Shown here: in pieces, positions 14,902-22,217 of the stretch | Layout of the letters: the number at the start of each line of letters is the position of its first letter | How positions within the stretch are numbered: position 1 is the stretch's first letter | Source of the DNA: Cyanobacteria bacterium Co-bin13 | GTDB taxonomy: Bacteria > Cyanobacteriota > Cyanobacteriia > Phormidesmidales > Phormidesmidaceae | Assembly (NCBI GenBank): GCA_014534385.1 | Contig: JACVRP010000009.1 | Coordinates: 1-23,166 of the forward strand | Direction: 5' to 3' | Length of the DNA: 23,166 nucleotides | Notes under the pieces: model-generated | Databases searched by the model: none | The model's input: only the letters and a program-made list of their open reading frames with translations | What the model was told of the DNA's origin: nothing | Program-made: the position numbers and the translations under genes

Positions 14902-15423
14902 CATCGCAACCAGCACTTTAGCTGCGGCAGCGATTTGCAGATACAGCAATTTTCGGAGTTCTTAAAGTCCAGACTTTTGTTTTGAGGTTGACTGCCTCTT
15001 CAGCCTTAGCAATAAGGCAGGGATTTCAGGCAAAGGATTACTAGCTTGAGGTCCGGGCAAAAAACATCCCAAAGCTGCTCCGTCAACTAAGAAGTTCAAC
15101 CTTTTTCTGTCAATTTAAATACAGAAAGTGCTCAAAAGCCTGAAACCTGCCAGGAGACCTTTTAGCCATCTTGCCGCTGATAGTGGCTGACATTTCTTCG
15201 ATAGCCTGCCTTATTTACTGATACGGCCCCTGTGAAAAATCACAGGATTTATTAGCAATAGATCCTTTTGCCGCAGGCAGGAGAAAACCGTCAGACCAGC
15301 CCTTGATCTTCCCATTTTCTAGTTTCGCTCGCTGTTTTCTCTGCGCTTGGTTCACCCAACGCGCGTCCCAAATCCATCCCTAATTCAATCCACGCAGTTT
15401 CACTCAAAGGACTCTACTGAACT
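14902..15423 (+). other. Long non-coding leader of nrtA (predicted)
   Basis: No gene is supported between the predicted transcription start and nrtA. The stretch is relatively AT-rich, with stops in all frames at short intervals, and I see no match to a known riboswitch. It holds one perfect palindrome (15229-15246), listed separately, and AAAGGA 12 bases before the nrtA ATG. The gap from glsA to the promoter (14634-14800) holds one HIP1 site at 14756-14763 and nothing else I can name. Confidence 0.5.
15229..15246. promoter_or_regulatory. Perfect 18-bp palindrome in the nrtA leader
   Basis: CCTGTGAAAAATCACAGG can fold as a 7-bp stem with an AAAA loop followed by ATTTATT. As DNA it resembles a CRP-family dyad (TGTGA-N-TCACA), but the spacer is 4 rather than 6. 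It may be an operator, an RNA structure or an attenuator; the sequence does not decide. Confidence 0.5.
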
Positions 15424-16758
15424 ATGTCTAACCTGTCTCGCCGCAAATTCATTGTTACTGCTGGGGCAACCACCGCTGCGACCCTGTTCATGCACGCCTG
15501 TAGCTCCAACAATCAGGGTGGGGCTGGTCAGGCAGACAACAGTGCCTCAACCACTGCACCGGGTCCGGTAGCGGCAGCCGACACGCCAGAGGTCGCTGGG
15601 GCTAAGCTTGGATTTATTGCTCTGACCGATGCCGCTCCTCTGATTATTGCCAGAGAAAAAGGCCTGTTCGCCAAATACGGCATGCCCGAAACCACCGTCG
15701 AGAAGCAGGCTTCTTGGGGAGCAACCCGCGACAACTTAGTGCTGGGATCGGGCGGCGGCGGCATTGATGGGGCGCACATCCTCACCCCCATGCCCTATCT
15801 CATCAGCAGCGGCAAGGTGACCGACGGCAAGCCCGTGCCGATGTACATCCTGGCCCGTCTCAACGTCAATGGCCAGGGCATTCAGATTGCCAACACCTAC
15901 CAAGACGTCAAAGTCTCCCTCGACAGCAGCCCGCTTAAAGCAGCCTTTGCCCAGCAGAAGTCTAGCGGCAGAGATATCAAGGTAGCCATGACCTTCCCCG
16001 GCGGCACCCACGACATGTGGATTCGCTACTGGCTAGCGGCTGGCGGCATTAACCCCGACACCGATGTTTCGACCATCACAGTGCCGCCGCCACAGATGGT
16101 TGCCAACGTTAAGGTCGGTGCCATGGAAGCCTTCTGCGTGGGCGAACCCTGGCCGCTGCAGACCGTTAACCAGAACGTCGGCTACAACGCTCTGACGACC
16201 GGCGAACTCTGGCGCGATCACCCCGAGAAGGCTTTTGCCATGCGGGCCGACTGGGTTGACCAAAACCCCAATGCCGCCAAGGCGCTGACAATGGCGGTGC
16301 AGGAAGCCCAAATCTGGTGCGACCAGATGGAAAACAAGGAAGAGATGTGCGACATCCTGGCCAAGCGGGAGTGGTTTAAGGTGCCGGTCAGCGACATTTT
16401 GGACCGGTCCAAGGGGATCTTCGACTTCGGCAATGGCCGCACCCTGGAGGACACGACCCTCATGCAAACCTACTGGGATCGAGCGGCCTCTTACCCCTAC
16501 AAGAGCCATGACCTATGGTTCTTGACTGAAAACATTCGCTGGGGCTACTTCAAGCCGGAGGAAGACATCACAGCCCTGGTTGACCAGGTAAACCGGGAAG
16601 ATATCTGGCGCGAAGCCGCCAAGGCCATCGGTCAGGAGGCGGCTATCCCGGCCAGCACCTCGCGCGGAGTTGAGACTTTCTTCGATGGCGTCACCTTCGA
16701 CCCAGAGGATCCGATGGGCTATCTCAAGAGCCTCAAGATTAAAAAGGTCGAGGTCTAG
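15424..16758 (+). CDS. nrtA: Nitrate/nitrite ABC transporter substrate-binding lipoprotein
   Basis: A 444-residue periplasmic-face receptor for nitrate uptake, usually the most abundant part of the system. The N-terminus has a twin-arginine SRRKFIV and a hydrophobic region ending at AC (Cys 26), so it is a Tat-type, probably lipidated, export signal. The body is the NrtA/CmpA/SsuA fold. Residues I recall as nitrate ligands in Synechocystis NrtA are present: W98, H196 in THDMWIRYW and K269 in DHPEKAF. Bicarbonate-binding CmpA has Gln and Glu at the last two places, so nitrate/nitrite is the likely substrate. It is followed by nrtB after 133 bp. AAAGGA lies 12 bases before the ATG. Expression is probably NtcA-dependent from the upstream promoter. 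Confidence 0.92.
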   Translation: MSNLSRRKFIVTAGATTAATLFMHACSSNNQGGAGQADNSASTTAPGPVAAADTPEVAGAKLGFIALTDAAPLIIAREKGLFAKYGMPETTVEKQASWGATRDNLVLGSGGGGIDGAHILTPMPYLISSGKVTDGKPVPMYILARLNVNGQGIQIANTYQDVKVSLDSSPLKAAFAQQKSSGRDIKVAMTFPGGTHDMWIRYWLAAGGINPDTDVSTITVPPPQMVANVKVGAMEAFCVGEPWPLQTVNQNVGYNALTTGELWRDHPEKAFAMRADWVDQNPNAAKALTMAVQEAQIWCDQMENKEEMCDILAKREWFKVPVSDILDRSKGIFDFGNGRTLEDTTLMQTYWDRAASYPYKSHDLWFLTENIRWGYFKPEEDITALVDQVNREDIWREAAKAIGQEAAIPASTSRGVETFFDGVTFDPEDPMGYLKSLKIKKVEV

Positions 16759-16773
16759 AGAAATTGAGCTTTG

Positions 16774-16833
16774 GTCAGAAAGCTGAGGGCCCGGCCAATT
16801 GGCCAAAGGCTGAGTCTGGGCAGGCTTTCTGAC
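16774..16833 (+). repeat. Intercistronic inverted repeat between nrtA and nrtB
   Basis: GTCAGAAAGC (16774-16783) and its exact complement GCTTTCTGAC (16824-16833) enclose 40 bases that contain another perfect palindrome, GGCCAATTGGCC (16793-16804). In RNA this would form a branched stem-loop just after the nrtA stop. Such structures often stabilise the upstream message or reduce read-through; there is no T-run. Confidence 0.7.
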
Positions 16834-16891
16834 TCGCCTCTGCCACACCAAACTGTGGCGATGTTGTCTTTCAACCCACTTCGATACTGAT

Positions 16892-17728
16892 ATGGCTAGC
16901 ACTTCCTACCGCCGTCCTCGCTCCCGTTCTGCCCCTCCTGCCGTGCTGAAGCTGCTTCAGGGGTCGAGACGCTGGCTGACCTCTGCGATCGCACTATTTT
17001 TCTTTCTAGCCATCTGGCAGGTATTCACCCTCAGCCCCGACGCCAACCTACCCGGCCCCATCCGCGTCCTACAGGAAACCTGGCCCCTGATTATCGATCC
17101 CTTCTTCGACAATGGCGGCACCGACAAAGGGCTGTTCTGGCAGATCTTAGCCAGCCTGAAGCGAGTCGCCATTGGCTTCTCCCTGTCCGCCGTGGTTGGT
17201 ATTGCCCTGGGCATGTTAATCGGCAGCAGTCGCCTGATCTACGACGCCCTCGATCCAATCTTTCAGGTGCTGCGGACAGTACCGCCCCTAGCCTGGCTGC
17301 CTATCTCCCTGGCCGCCTTCCAAGACAGTGAGCCCTCAGCCATCTTCGTCATCTTCATCACCGCCATCTGGCCCATCATCATCAACACTGCTGTTGGCGT
17401 CCACCAGATTCCCCAAGACTACAAAAACGTCGCCCAGGTTCTGCAGCTCTCCCGCACCAAATACCTGACAGACGTCCTCTTTCCAGCCACCGTGCCCTAT
17501 GTCTTTACCGGCCTGCGAATCGGCGTCGGCCTCTCCTGGCTCGCCATCGTAGCCGCCGAAATGCTGATCGGCGGCGTCGGTATCGGCTTCTTCATCTGGG
17601 ACGCCTGGAACAGCTCCCTGATCAGCGAAATTATTCTAGCCCTGGTCTACGTCGGCCTGGTGGGCCTGCTGCTCGACAAGCTAATGGCCTTTGTCGGTGA
17701 CCGAGTCGTCAAGGGATCACAGCAGTAG
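16892..17728 (+). CDS. nrtB: Nitrate/nitrite ABC transporter permease
   Basis: A 278-residue inner-membrane subunit of the nitrate transporter. Hydrophobic segments lie at about 28-46, 92-112, 125-145, 149-169, 202-224 and 246-266. The cytoplasmic coupling region typical of the NrtB/SsuC/TauC permeases follows NVAQVLQLSRTKYLTDVLFPATVP (from about 179), and the C-terminal signature AAEMLIGGVGIGFFIWDAWN is well conserved. Two copies are expected per complex, contacting NrtC and NrtD. The N-terminal 25 residues are basic and Pro/Ser-rich. It lies between nrtA and nrtC with unusually wide spacers on both sides, each carrying an inverted or tandem repeat. Confidence 0.93.
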   Translation: MASTSYRRPRSRSAPPAVLKLLQGSRRWLTSAIALFFFLAIWQVFTLSPDANLPGPIRVLQETWPLIIDPFFDNGGTDKGLFWQILASLKRVAIGFSLSAVVGIALGMLIGSSRLIYDALDPIFQVLRTVPPLAWLPISLAAFQDSEPSAIFVIFITAIWPIIINTAVGVHQIPQDYKNVAQVLQLSRTKYLTDVLFPATVPYVFTGLRIGVGLSWLAIVAAEMLIGGVGIGFFIWDAWNSSLISEIILALVYVGLVGLLLDKLMAFVGDRVVKGSQQ

Positions 17729-17835
17729 AGGCAGGGGAGAAAGGGGGCGGAGGGGCAGGGGGGCAAAAGCAGCAGACCAGCCCCACCACAAAGCCCTTTA
17801 ACTCACCTCCCCTGCTCCCCTGCTCCCCCGCTCCC
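17729..17835. repeat. GC-rich short tandem repeat between nrtB and nrtC
   Basis: Directly after the nrtB stop comes a G/A-rich run (17729-17765) with repeated GGGGCAGG-like words. Farther on is the C/T-rich array CTCCCCTG (17807-17814), CTCCCCTG (17815-17822), CTCCCCCG (17823-17830), CTCCC. The two strands are partly complementary and could fold together. The remaining bases to the nrtC ATG stay C-rich with no recognisable ribosome binding site. Confidence 0.75.
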
Positions 17836-17889
17836 ATCCACCCCCAACCCGCCCACCCCTCACCCACCTACCCTCACCCTCAAACAGCC

Positions 17890-19905
17890 ATGTCAGTTTT
17901 CGTCGAAGTCGATCACATCGATAAAGTCTTTGATCTGCCCGGTGGCGGTCAATACATTGCTCTGAAAAACATTGAGCTGAAGCTGCGCCAGGGCGAGTTT
18001 GTCTCCCTCATCGGCCACTCTGGCTGCGGTAAGTCTACGCTGCTCAATATCGTTGCAGGGCTAGACAAACCCAGCACGGGCGGCGTCATTCTAGAGGGGC
18101 GGGAAGTGCGCCGCCCAGGCCCCGACCGCATGGTGGTGTTTCAAAACTACTCCCTACTGCCCTGGAAAACGGTGCGTCAGAACGTGGCGCTGGCCGTCGA
18201 GTCGGCTTTGGGAAATCTGCCCAAGGGCGAGCAGCGCAGCATCATTGAGCACCACATCAATATGGTGGGGCTGAGCCGGGCCGCCGATAAATACCCTCAC
18301 GAGCTGTCGGGGGGGATGAAGCAGCGGGTTGCGATCGCACGTGCCCTGGCCATCCGGCCCAAGCTGCTGCTGCTAGATGAGCCCTTTGGCGCACTGGATG
18401 CGCTGACGCGAGGCAACCTGCAGGAGCAGCTCATGCAGATCTGTCAGGAGAGCCAGGTCACGGCAATCATGGTGACCCACGATGTGGATGAGGCACTGCT
18501 GCTCTCCGATCGGGTGGTGATGCTGACTAACGGCCCCGAAGCCCGCATTGGTCAAATCCTCGAAGTACCGATTCCCCGGCCCCGCCACCGCATGGAGGTG
18601 GTCAATCACCCCCGCTACTACGCCCTGCGGAACGAGATTATCTACTTCCTCAACCAGCAAAAGCGGGCCAAGCAGCGTCAGGTCAAGCCCACGGTTGCCG
18701 TTGCCCGTCATGGTTTGGAAAAAGTCAATCTCGATATTGGCTTTATTCCGCTGACCGACTGTGCGCCGCTGGTGGTGGCTCAGGAAAAAGGCTTTTTCAA
18801 GAAATACGGTCTGGAAGAAGTCACCCTGTCGCGCGAGCCCAGCTGGCAGGCAATTGCCGATGGGGTAGCCAATGGTCGTCTCGATGGAGCCCAGATGGTG
18901 GCCGGGATGCCCCTGGGCATGACCCTGGGCATGGGCGGCAAAGCCCCGCTGCCGATCATCACTGCCCTGGTGCTGAGCCGCAACGGCAACGCCATTACCT
19001 TCTCTCGTCGGCTCTACGACCAGGGCGTGCGATCTCTGGCCGACTTCAAGGCATCCCTAAGCCAGACCCCAGACAAAGTCCATACGCTGGGCATGGTTCA
19101 CCCCGCCTCAATGCATAACCTGATGCTGCGCTACTGGCTGGCCTCGGGCGGCATCGATCCTGACAGCGACGTCAGTCTGACCGTGATTCCCCCAGCCCAA
19201 ATGTTCTCGACCCTGAAGGCGGGCACGATTGACGGCTACTGCGTCGGCGAACCCTGGAACTCGCGGGCCGTCAGCGAAGGGCAGGGCGTGGTCATGGCCA
19301 CCGACCTGGATCTGTGGGCCGGACACCCCGAAAAAGTTCTGGGCGTGCGAGAAGACTGGGTGAACCAGTACCCCGAAACCCACCTGGCCCTGGTCAAGGC
19401 CCTGATGGAAGCCTGTGAATACTGCGACGACCGCCGCAACCGGGAGAGCGTGCTAGAGCTGATCTGCCGCCCCGAATACGTTGGCTCTGACCCAGCCTAC
19501 ACTCGCCCTGGCTTTATCGACCCCTACCGCTGGAGCCTGGATGAGCCGCCTGCCAGCATGCTGCGGTTTAACCAGTTCTACGTTGACAGATCCACCTGCC
19601 CGGGCCGGAGTGAAGGGCTGTGGATCCTCACGCAGCTGGCTCGCTGGGGCATTACCCCCTTCCCCAAAAACTGGATTGAGATTCTGGAGCGAGTGCGGCG
19701 TGTGGACCTCTTTGGCGAAGCAGCGCGGCAGTTGGGCTGGCCCGATCTAGAGGCCGACCGCGAGCCCTTTGCCCTGTTCGATGGGGTGGTCTTTAACCCC
19801 GATGACCCGCTGGGCTATCTGGAGCGCCTGACCCTGGGTCGTCGCCCGGTGCAGGTCGAGGAAGTTTTGATTCAGCCTCCAGCGGAAACGCTGTCTCCCC
19901 GCTAA
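17890..19905 (+). CDS. nrtC: Nitrate/nitrite ABC transporter ATPase fused to an NrtA-like domain
   Basis: A 671-residue bimodular subunit, the normal size for NrtC. Residues 1-255 form an ABC ATPase: Walker A GHSGCGKST (42-50), Q-loop VFQNYSLLPW, signature LSGGMKQR (139-146), Walker B LLLLDEPFGALDA and the switch His in VTHDVDEA. After a basic linker, residues about 278-660 form a cytoplasmic NrtA-like binding domain that in known systems mediates regulation by nitrogen status. This domain keeps the Trp, His and Lys equivalents of the nitrate pocket (W319, H409, K482), so it may still bind nitrate or nitrite. It pairs with NrtD to energise NrtB. nrtD follows after 63 bp. Confidence 0.95.
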   Translation: MSVFVEVDHIDKVFDLPGGGQYIALKNIELKLRQGEFVSLIGHSGCGKSTLLNIVAGLDKPSTGGVILEGREVRRPGPDRMVVFQNYSLLPWKTVRQNVALAVESALGNLPKGEQRSIIEHHINMVGLSRAADKYPHELSGGMKQRVAIARALAIRPKLLLLDEPFGALDALTRGNLQEQLMQICQESQVTAIMVTHDVDEALLLSDRVVMLTNGPEARIGQILEVPIPRPRHRMEVVNHPRYYALRNEIIYFLNQQKRAKQRQVKPTVAVARHGLEKVNLDIGFIPLTDCAPLVVAQEKGFFKKYGLEEVTLSREPSWQAIADGVANGRLDGAQMVAGMPLGMTLGMGGKAPLPIITALVLSRNGNAITFSRRLYDQGVRSLADFKASLSQTPDKVHTLGMVHPASMHNLMLRYWLASGGIDPDSDVSLTVIPPAQMFSTLKAGTIDGYCVGEPWNSRAVSEGQGVVMATDLDLWAGHPEKVLGVREDWVNQYPETHLALVKALMEACEYCDDRRNRESVLELICRPEYVGSDPAYTRPGFIDPYRWSLDEPPASMLRFNQFYVDRSTCPGRSEGLWILTQLARWGITPFPKNWIEILERVRRVDLFGEAARQLGWPDLEADREPFALFDGVVFNPDDPLGYLERLTLGRRPVQVEEVLIQPPAETLSPR

Positions 19906-19968
19906 GTCTAGGGACGCACTCCTCCACCTGATCAAATTGCCACCTTTAAAGAGTTACTTGCGATCGCT

Positions 19969-20802
19969 ATGCAAACCCTCACTCCTCAGACAACCCCGCC
20001 GACTCAGGCAAAGGCAGACTTTCTGCAGATTAAACAGGTCTCTAAGGTGTATCCCACGCCGAAAGGCCCTTACACCGTTCTCGAAGACATTAACCTAACG
20101 GTAAAAGAAGGCGAATTTGTCTGCCTAATTGGCCACTCCGGCTGTGGTAAAACGACACTGCTCAACATGGTGGCAGGCTTTAACCAGCCGACCGTAGGCG
20201 ACATTTACCTAAACCATGAACCCGTTGTGCGCCCCGGCCTGGATCGCATGATGGTATTCCAAAACTACTCCCTGCTGCCCTGGAAGACCGCTTTTGAGAA
20301 TGTGTACCTGGCCGTAGAATCGGCCAACCCCAATATGCCCCACGCTCAGCGGGTAGACATCGTCAATGAGCATCTGGCAATGGTAGGCCTGACCGAAGCC
20401 GCCAAGAAGCGGCCCAGCCAGCTTTCGGGGGGCATGAAGCAGCGGGTTGCGATCGCACGCGCTTTAGCCATTCGCCCCCAAGTGCTAATCCTCGATGAGC
20501 CCTTTGGCGCGCTCGACGCCATCACCAAGGAAGAGCTACAGGAAGAACTGCTCAGTATCTGGCAGGACCACCGGGCCACCGTCTTGATGATCACCCACGA
20601 TATCGATGAAGCCCTTTTCCTGGCTGACCGGGTCGTGATGATGACCAACGGCCCCGCCGCCAAAATTGGCGAGATTGTAGAGGTGCCTTTCCCCCGCCCC
20701 CGCAATCGCGCCCGCATTATGGAAGACCCACGCTACTACGAACTGCGAAACTTCGCGCTGGACTTCCTCTACCGCCGCTTTGCTCACCACGAAGAGGACT
20801 AG
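19969..20802 (+). CDS. nrtD: Nitrate/nitrite ABC transporter ATPase
   Basis: A 277-residue ABC ATPase, the single-domain partner of NrtC. Walker A GHSGCGKTT is at 55-63, the signature LSGGMKQR at 152-159, Walker B LILDEPFGALDA at about 173-184, and the switch His in ITHDIDEA. The C-terminal end PRPRNRARIMEDPRYYELRN is typical of the NrtD/SsuB/TauB group. A HIP1 palindrome (19960-19967) ends one base before the ATG, in place of a ribosome binding site. The gene closes the operon and is followed by two hairpins, the second a strong terminator. Confidence 0.94.
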   Translation: MQTLTPQTTPPTQAKADFLQIKQVSKVYPTPKGPYTVLEDINLTVKEGEFVCLIGHSGCGKTTLLNMVAGFNQPTVGDIYLNHEPVVRPGLDRMMVFQNYSLLPWKTAFENVYLAVESANPNMPHAQRVDIVNEHLAMVGLTEAAKKRPSQLSGGMKQRVAIARALAIRPQVLILDEPFGALDAITKEELQEELLSIWQDHRATVLMITHDIDEALFLADRVVMMTNGPAAKIGEIVEVPFPRPRNRARIMEDPRYYELRNFALDFLYRRFAHHEED

Positions 20803-20808
20803 CGATCT

Positions 20809-20829
20809 GGGTGCCCGACACCGGCACCC
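20809..20829 (+). other. Hairpin directly after nrtD
   Basis: GGGTGCC (20809-20815) and GGCACCC (20823-20829) pair perfectly around a 7-base loop, starting six bases after the nrtD stop and 24 bases ahead of the terminator. There is no T-run, so it is more likely a message-protecting stem than a terminator. Confidence 0.6.
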
Positions 20830-20853
20830 CTTCAAAGTTAGACATCTCGCTCT

Positions 20854-20887
20854 AGTAGGACGCAAACGCCTGCGTCCTACTTTTTTT
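20854..20887 (+). terminator. Rho-independent terminator of the nrtABCD operon
   Basis: AGTAGGACGCA (20854-20864) and TGCGTCCTACT (20871-20881) form a perfect 11-bp stem with a six-base loop, running into seven T residues (20881-20887). This is the strongest intrinsic terminator in the window. Confidence 0.92.
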
Positions 20888-20923
20888 GCTTTTACGCCTA
20901 AATTGATGGGCTGAGCCGCCTAA

Positions 20924-21463
20924 TTAATAGACGCTCCAATCCTTGATCTCGTGCTGGCTCAAGGTCTGTGTAGCCTGGTTCAGCTCATCTTCTGAGCCCT
21001 CAACAATGACCAGGTACTGCCCAGCCAACAGCGCATCTCCATAGTCGCTGGCCTTGTCTTCGGGAATGCCCAACGACGAGAGCGCCTGGTAGAGATTATT
21101 TGAGGCAACGGCACTGACTCCGGTTGCAGCGGCAGTAGCAGACAGTGCGCCTACCAGAGATCCGGCTGCCAGAATAGGCCCCAGACCCGGAATTACCAGG
21201 CTGGTCAGACCAAACAAAACGACCCCGGTAGCGCTATTGCTAACCGTATCGGCAACAACGGTCGCTGCGGGCTTGACTTTGTCTTCACCAATTCGGTCCT
21301 GAGCCGTAGCGCCGCTGACATCAGCTCCCTGCTGAGCATCTTTGCCAATCACGGAAACCTTGTCCATAGAGAACCCAGAAGACTGCAGCTCTTGGCATGC
21401 TTTTTCAACCGTTTCGGCACTGGAAAAGAAGCCAATGCCTCGTTTCTGCTGGCTAGTTACCAT
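20924..21463 (-). CDS. General stress protein-like membrane-associated protein
   Basis: A 179-residue protein. The N-terminal 45 residues (GIGFFSSAETVEKACQELQSSGF...VSVIGKD) match the short alpha/beta domain of YflT/GSP17M-type general stress proteins. The middle (about 77-120) is Gly/Ala-rich and hydrophobic and looks like a membrane hairpin or glycine zipper. The C-terminal YLVIVEGSEDELNQATQTL resembles a second small ferredoxin-like strand-helix unit. Function is unknown; relatives are stress-induced. I chose ATG 21463 because AGGAG lies five bases upstream; a GTG two codons earlier overlaps that AGGAG. A 17-bp palindrome lies just upstream. It is convergent with nrtD across the terminator. 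Confidence 0.78.
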   Translation of the reverse strand: MVTSQQKRGIGFFSSAETVEKACQELQSSGFSMDKVSVIGKDAQQGADVSGATAQDRIGEDKVKPAATVVADTVSNSATGVVLFGLTSLVIPGLGPILAAGSLVGALSATAAATGVSAVASNNLYQALSSLGIPEDKASDYGDALLAGQYLVIVEGSEDELNQATQTLSQHEIKDWSVY

Positions 21464-21478
21464 ATTCACTCCTGCTAG

Positions 21479-21495
21479 GTAGGTTAATTACCTAC
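21479..21495. promoter_or_regulatory. Perfect palindrome upstream of the stress-protein gene
   Basis: GTAGGTTAATTACCTAC is a perfect dyad (6-bp arms, 5-base centre) located 16-32 bases in front of the chosen ATG. It could be an operator or form a hairpin near the ribosome binding site. No binding protein can be named. Confidence 0.5.
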
Positions 21496-21566
21496 ACCCT
21501 AAGGCAGCAAACGCTTACCTTCCTTTTCCCTAGGGCAGATTCAAGCAGCGAGTTTTTTAGATATTC

Positions 21567-21599
21567 AATGCCTCAAGGAGTACACAGGCTGTAGGCATT
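21567..21599 (-). other. Inverted repeat downstream of the methyltransferase gene
   Basis: AATGCCT (21567-21573) and AGGCATT (21593-21599) are exact complements about 10 bases past the methyltransferase stop on its strand. The stem is followed by A-rich rather than T-rich sequence on that strand, so termination is only possible, not shown. Confidence 0.35.
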
Positions 21600-21608
21600 C
21601 AATCACCT

Positions 21609-22202
21609 TTAATAAGGTTTTTGCCAAACCAGTGAATAACGCCAGAGCAGATGCCTTTTGAAACAAAATCCAGGAACAACAGTGCCTGCAATCACTTTAA
21701 TCTGCTTAACCGTTAGTTGAGCAGGCCGAGTGGGTGCGATCGCAGCCAGCCTGTTAACTGATGCCCGATGCCATTGCAGAAACAAAAAGTTAAGCGGAAT
21801 AGAGGCGAGACTGTAAGCATAGTCAACCAGGGTTTTCTCTCGATAAAGCCCAAGAATTAACAGCTTTCCAGAGGGGCGCAGCAGCAGCTTCATCTTCTTC
21901 AAAGCTGCCTCCATATCCATGTGGTGTATGGCAGCAATCGAGACAATTACATCGTAGGCTGCCTCAGGTAAGTCCGCTGTTAGGAAATTAGCCTTTAAGT
22001 AAGCAATGTTAGGAGAACAGTTAATAACCGAGGCCTCTGTGAGAGTAGCATCATCAACATCCAAAGCATCGACAAAGCCGGATCGCTCTGCTAGCTTCCG
22101 AGCAAAATGACCTAGGCCGCAACCAATATCCAACGCACGGTCAACTCTTTTAGGGATTTGGTGCAGTAGATAGTCATGGTAGTGGATGTTGTGATTCCAC
22201 AT
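21609..22202 (-). CDS. Class I SAM-dependent methyltransferase
   Basis: A 197-residue small-molecule-type methyltransferase. Motif I LDIGCGLGHF is at residues 24-33, the acidic post-I residue in VDALDVDDATL, and motif IV-like YDVIVSIAAIHHMD follows at about 83-96, with LRPSGKLLILGLYRE for motif VI. The substrate is unknown; the architecture is that of the Methyltransf_11 group. The C-terminal third is hydrophobic and basic. It starts 15 bp after the rlmN stop on the same strand, so it is likely co-transcribed with rlmN, but this need not imply a shared pathway. Base composition is a little more AT-rich than its neighbours. Confidence 0.85.
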   Translation of the reverse strand: MWNHNIHYHDYLLHQIPKRVDRALDIGCGLGHFARKLAERSGFVDALDVDDATLTEASVINCSPNIAYLKANFLTADLPEAAYDVIVSIAAIHHMDMEAALKKMKLLLRPSGKLLILGLYREKTLVDYAYSLASIPLNFLFLQWHRASVNRLAAIAPTRPAQLTVKQIKVIAGTVVPGFCFKRHLLWRYSLVWQKPY

Positions 22203-22217
22203 TACTTACCTTAAGGG

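Larger units (their letters stand above)
938..21743. repeat. Dispersed HIP1 palindromes (GCGATCGC), 18 copies
   Basis: Copies start at 938, 1062, 3174, 4194, 6692, 7095, 9019, 9711, 12052, 12527, 13130, 14278, 14756, 16985, 18331, 19960, 20449 and 21736. Chance expectation is about 0.35 in this length at even composition. HIP1 is a hallmark of many cyanobacterial genomes. Most copies lie inside genes; 14756 and 19960 are intergenic. Confidence 0.95.

Noticed and set aside
14899..14985. 28-codon frame starting just after the NtcA-type -10 box
   Set aside because: Its ATG would lie at or before the predicted transcription start, has no ribosome binding site and shows no recognisable peptide.
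17807..17835. Possible CRISPR-like array
   Set aside because: The units are 8 bp and contiguous, with no spacers; this is a simple tandem repeat. No cas gene is present.
15424..20802. Bicarbonate (cmpABCD) or cyanate (cynABD) transporter as alternative identity
   Set aside because: H196 and K269 of the receptor match the nitrate type rather than the Gln/Glu of CmpA; cyanate systems lack a fused NrtC and have cynS nearby, which is absent.
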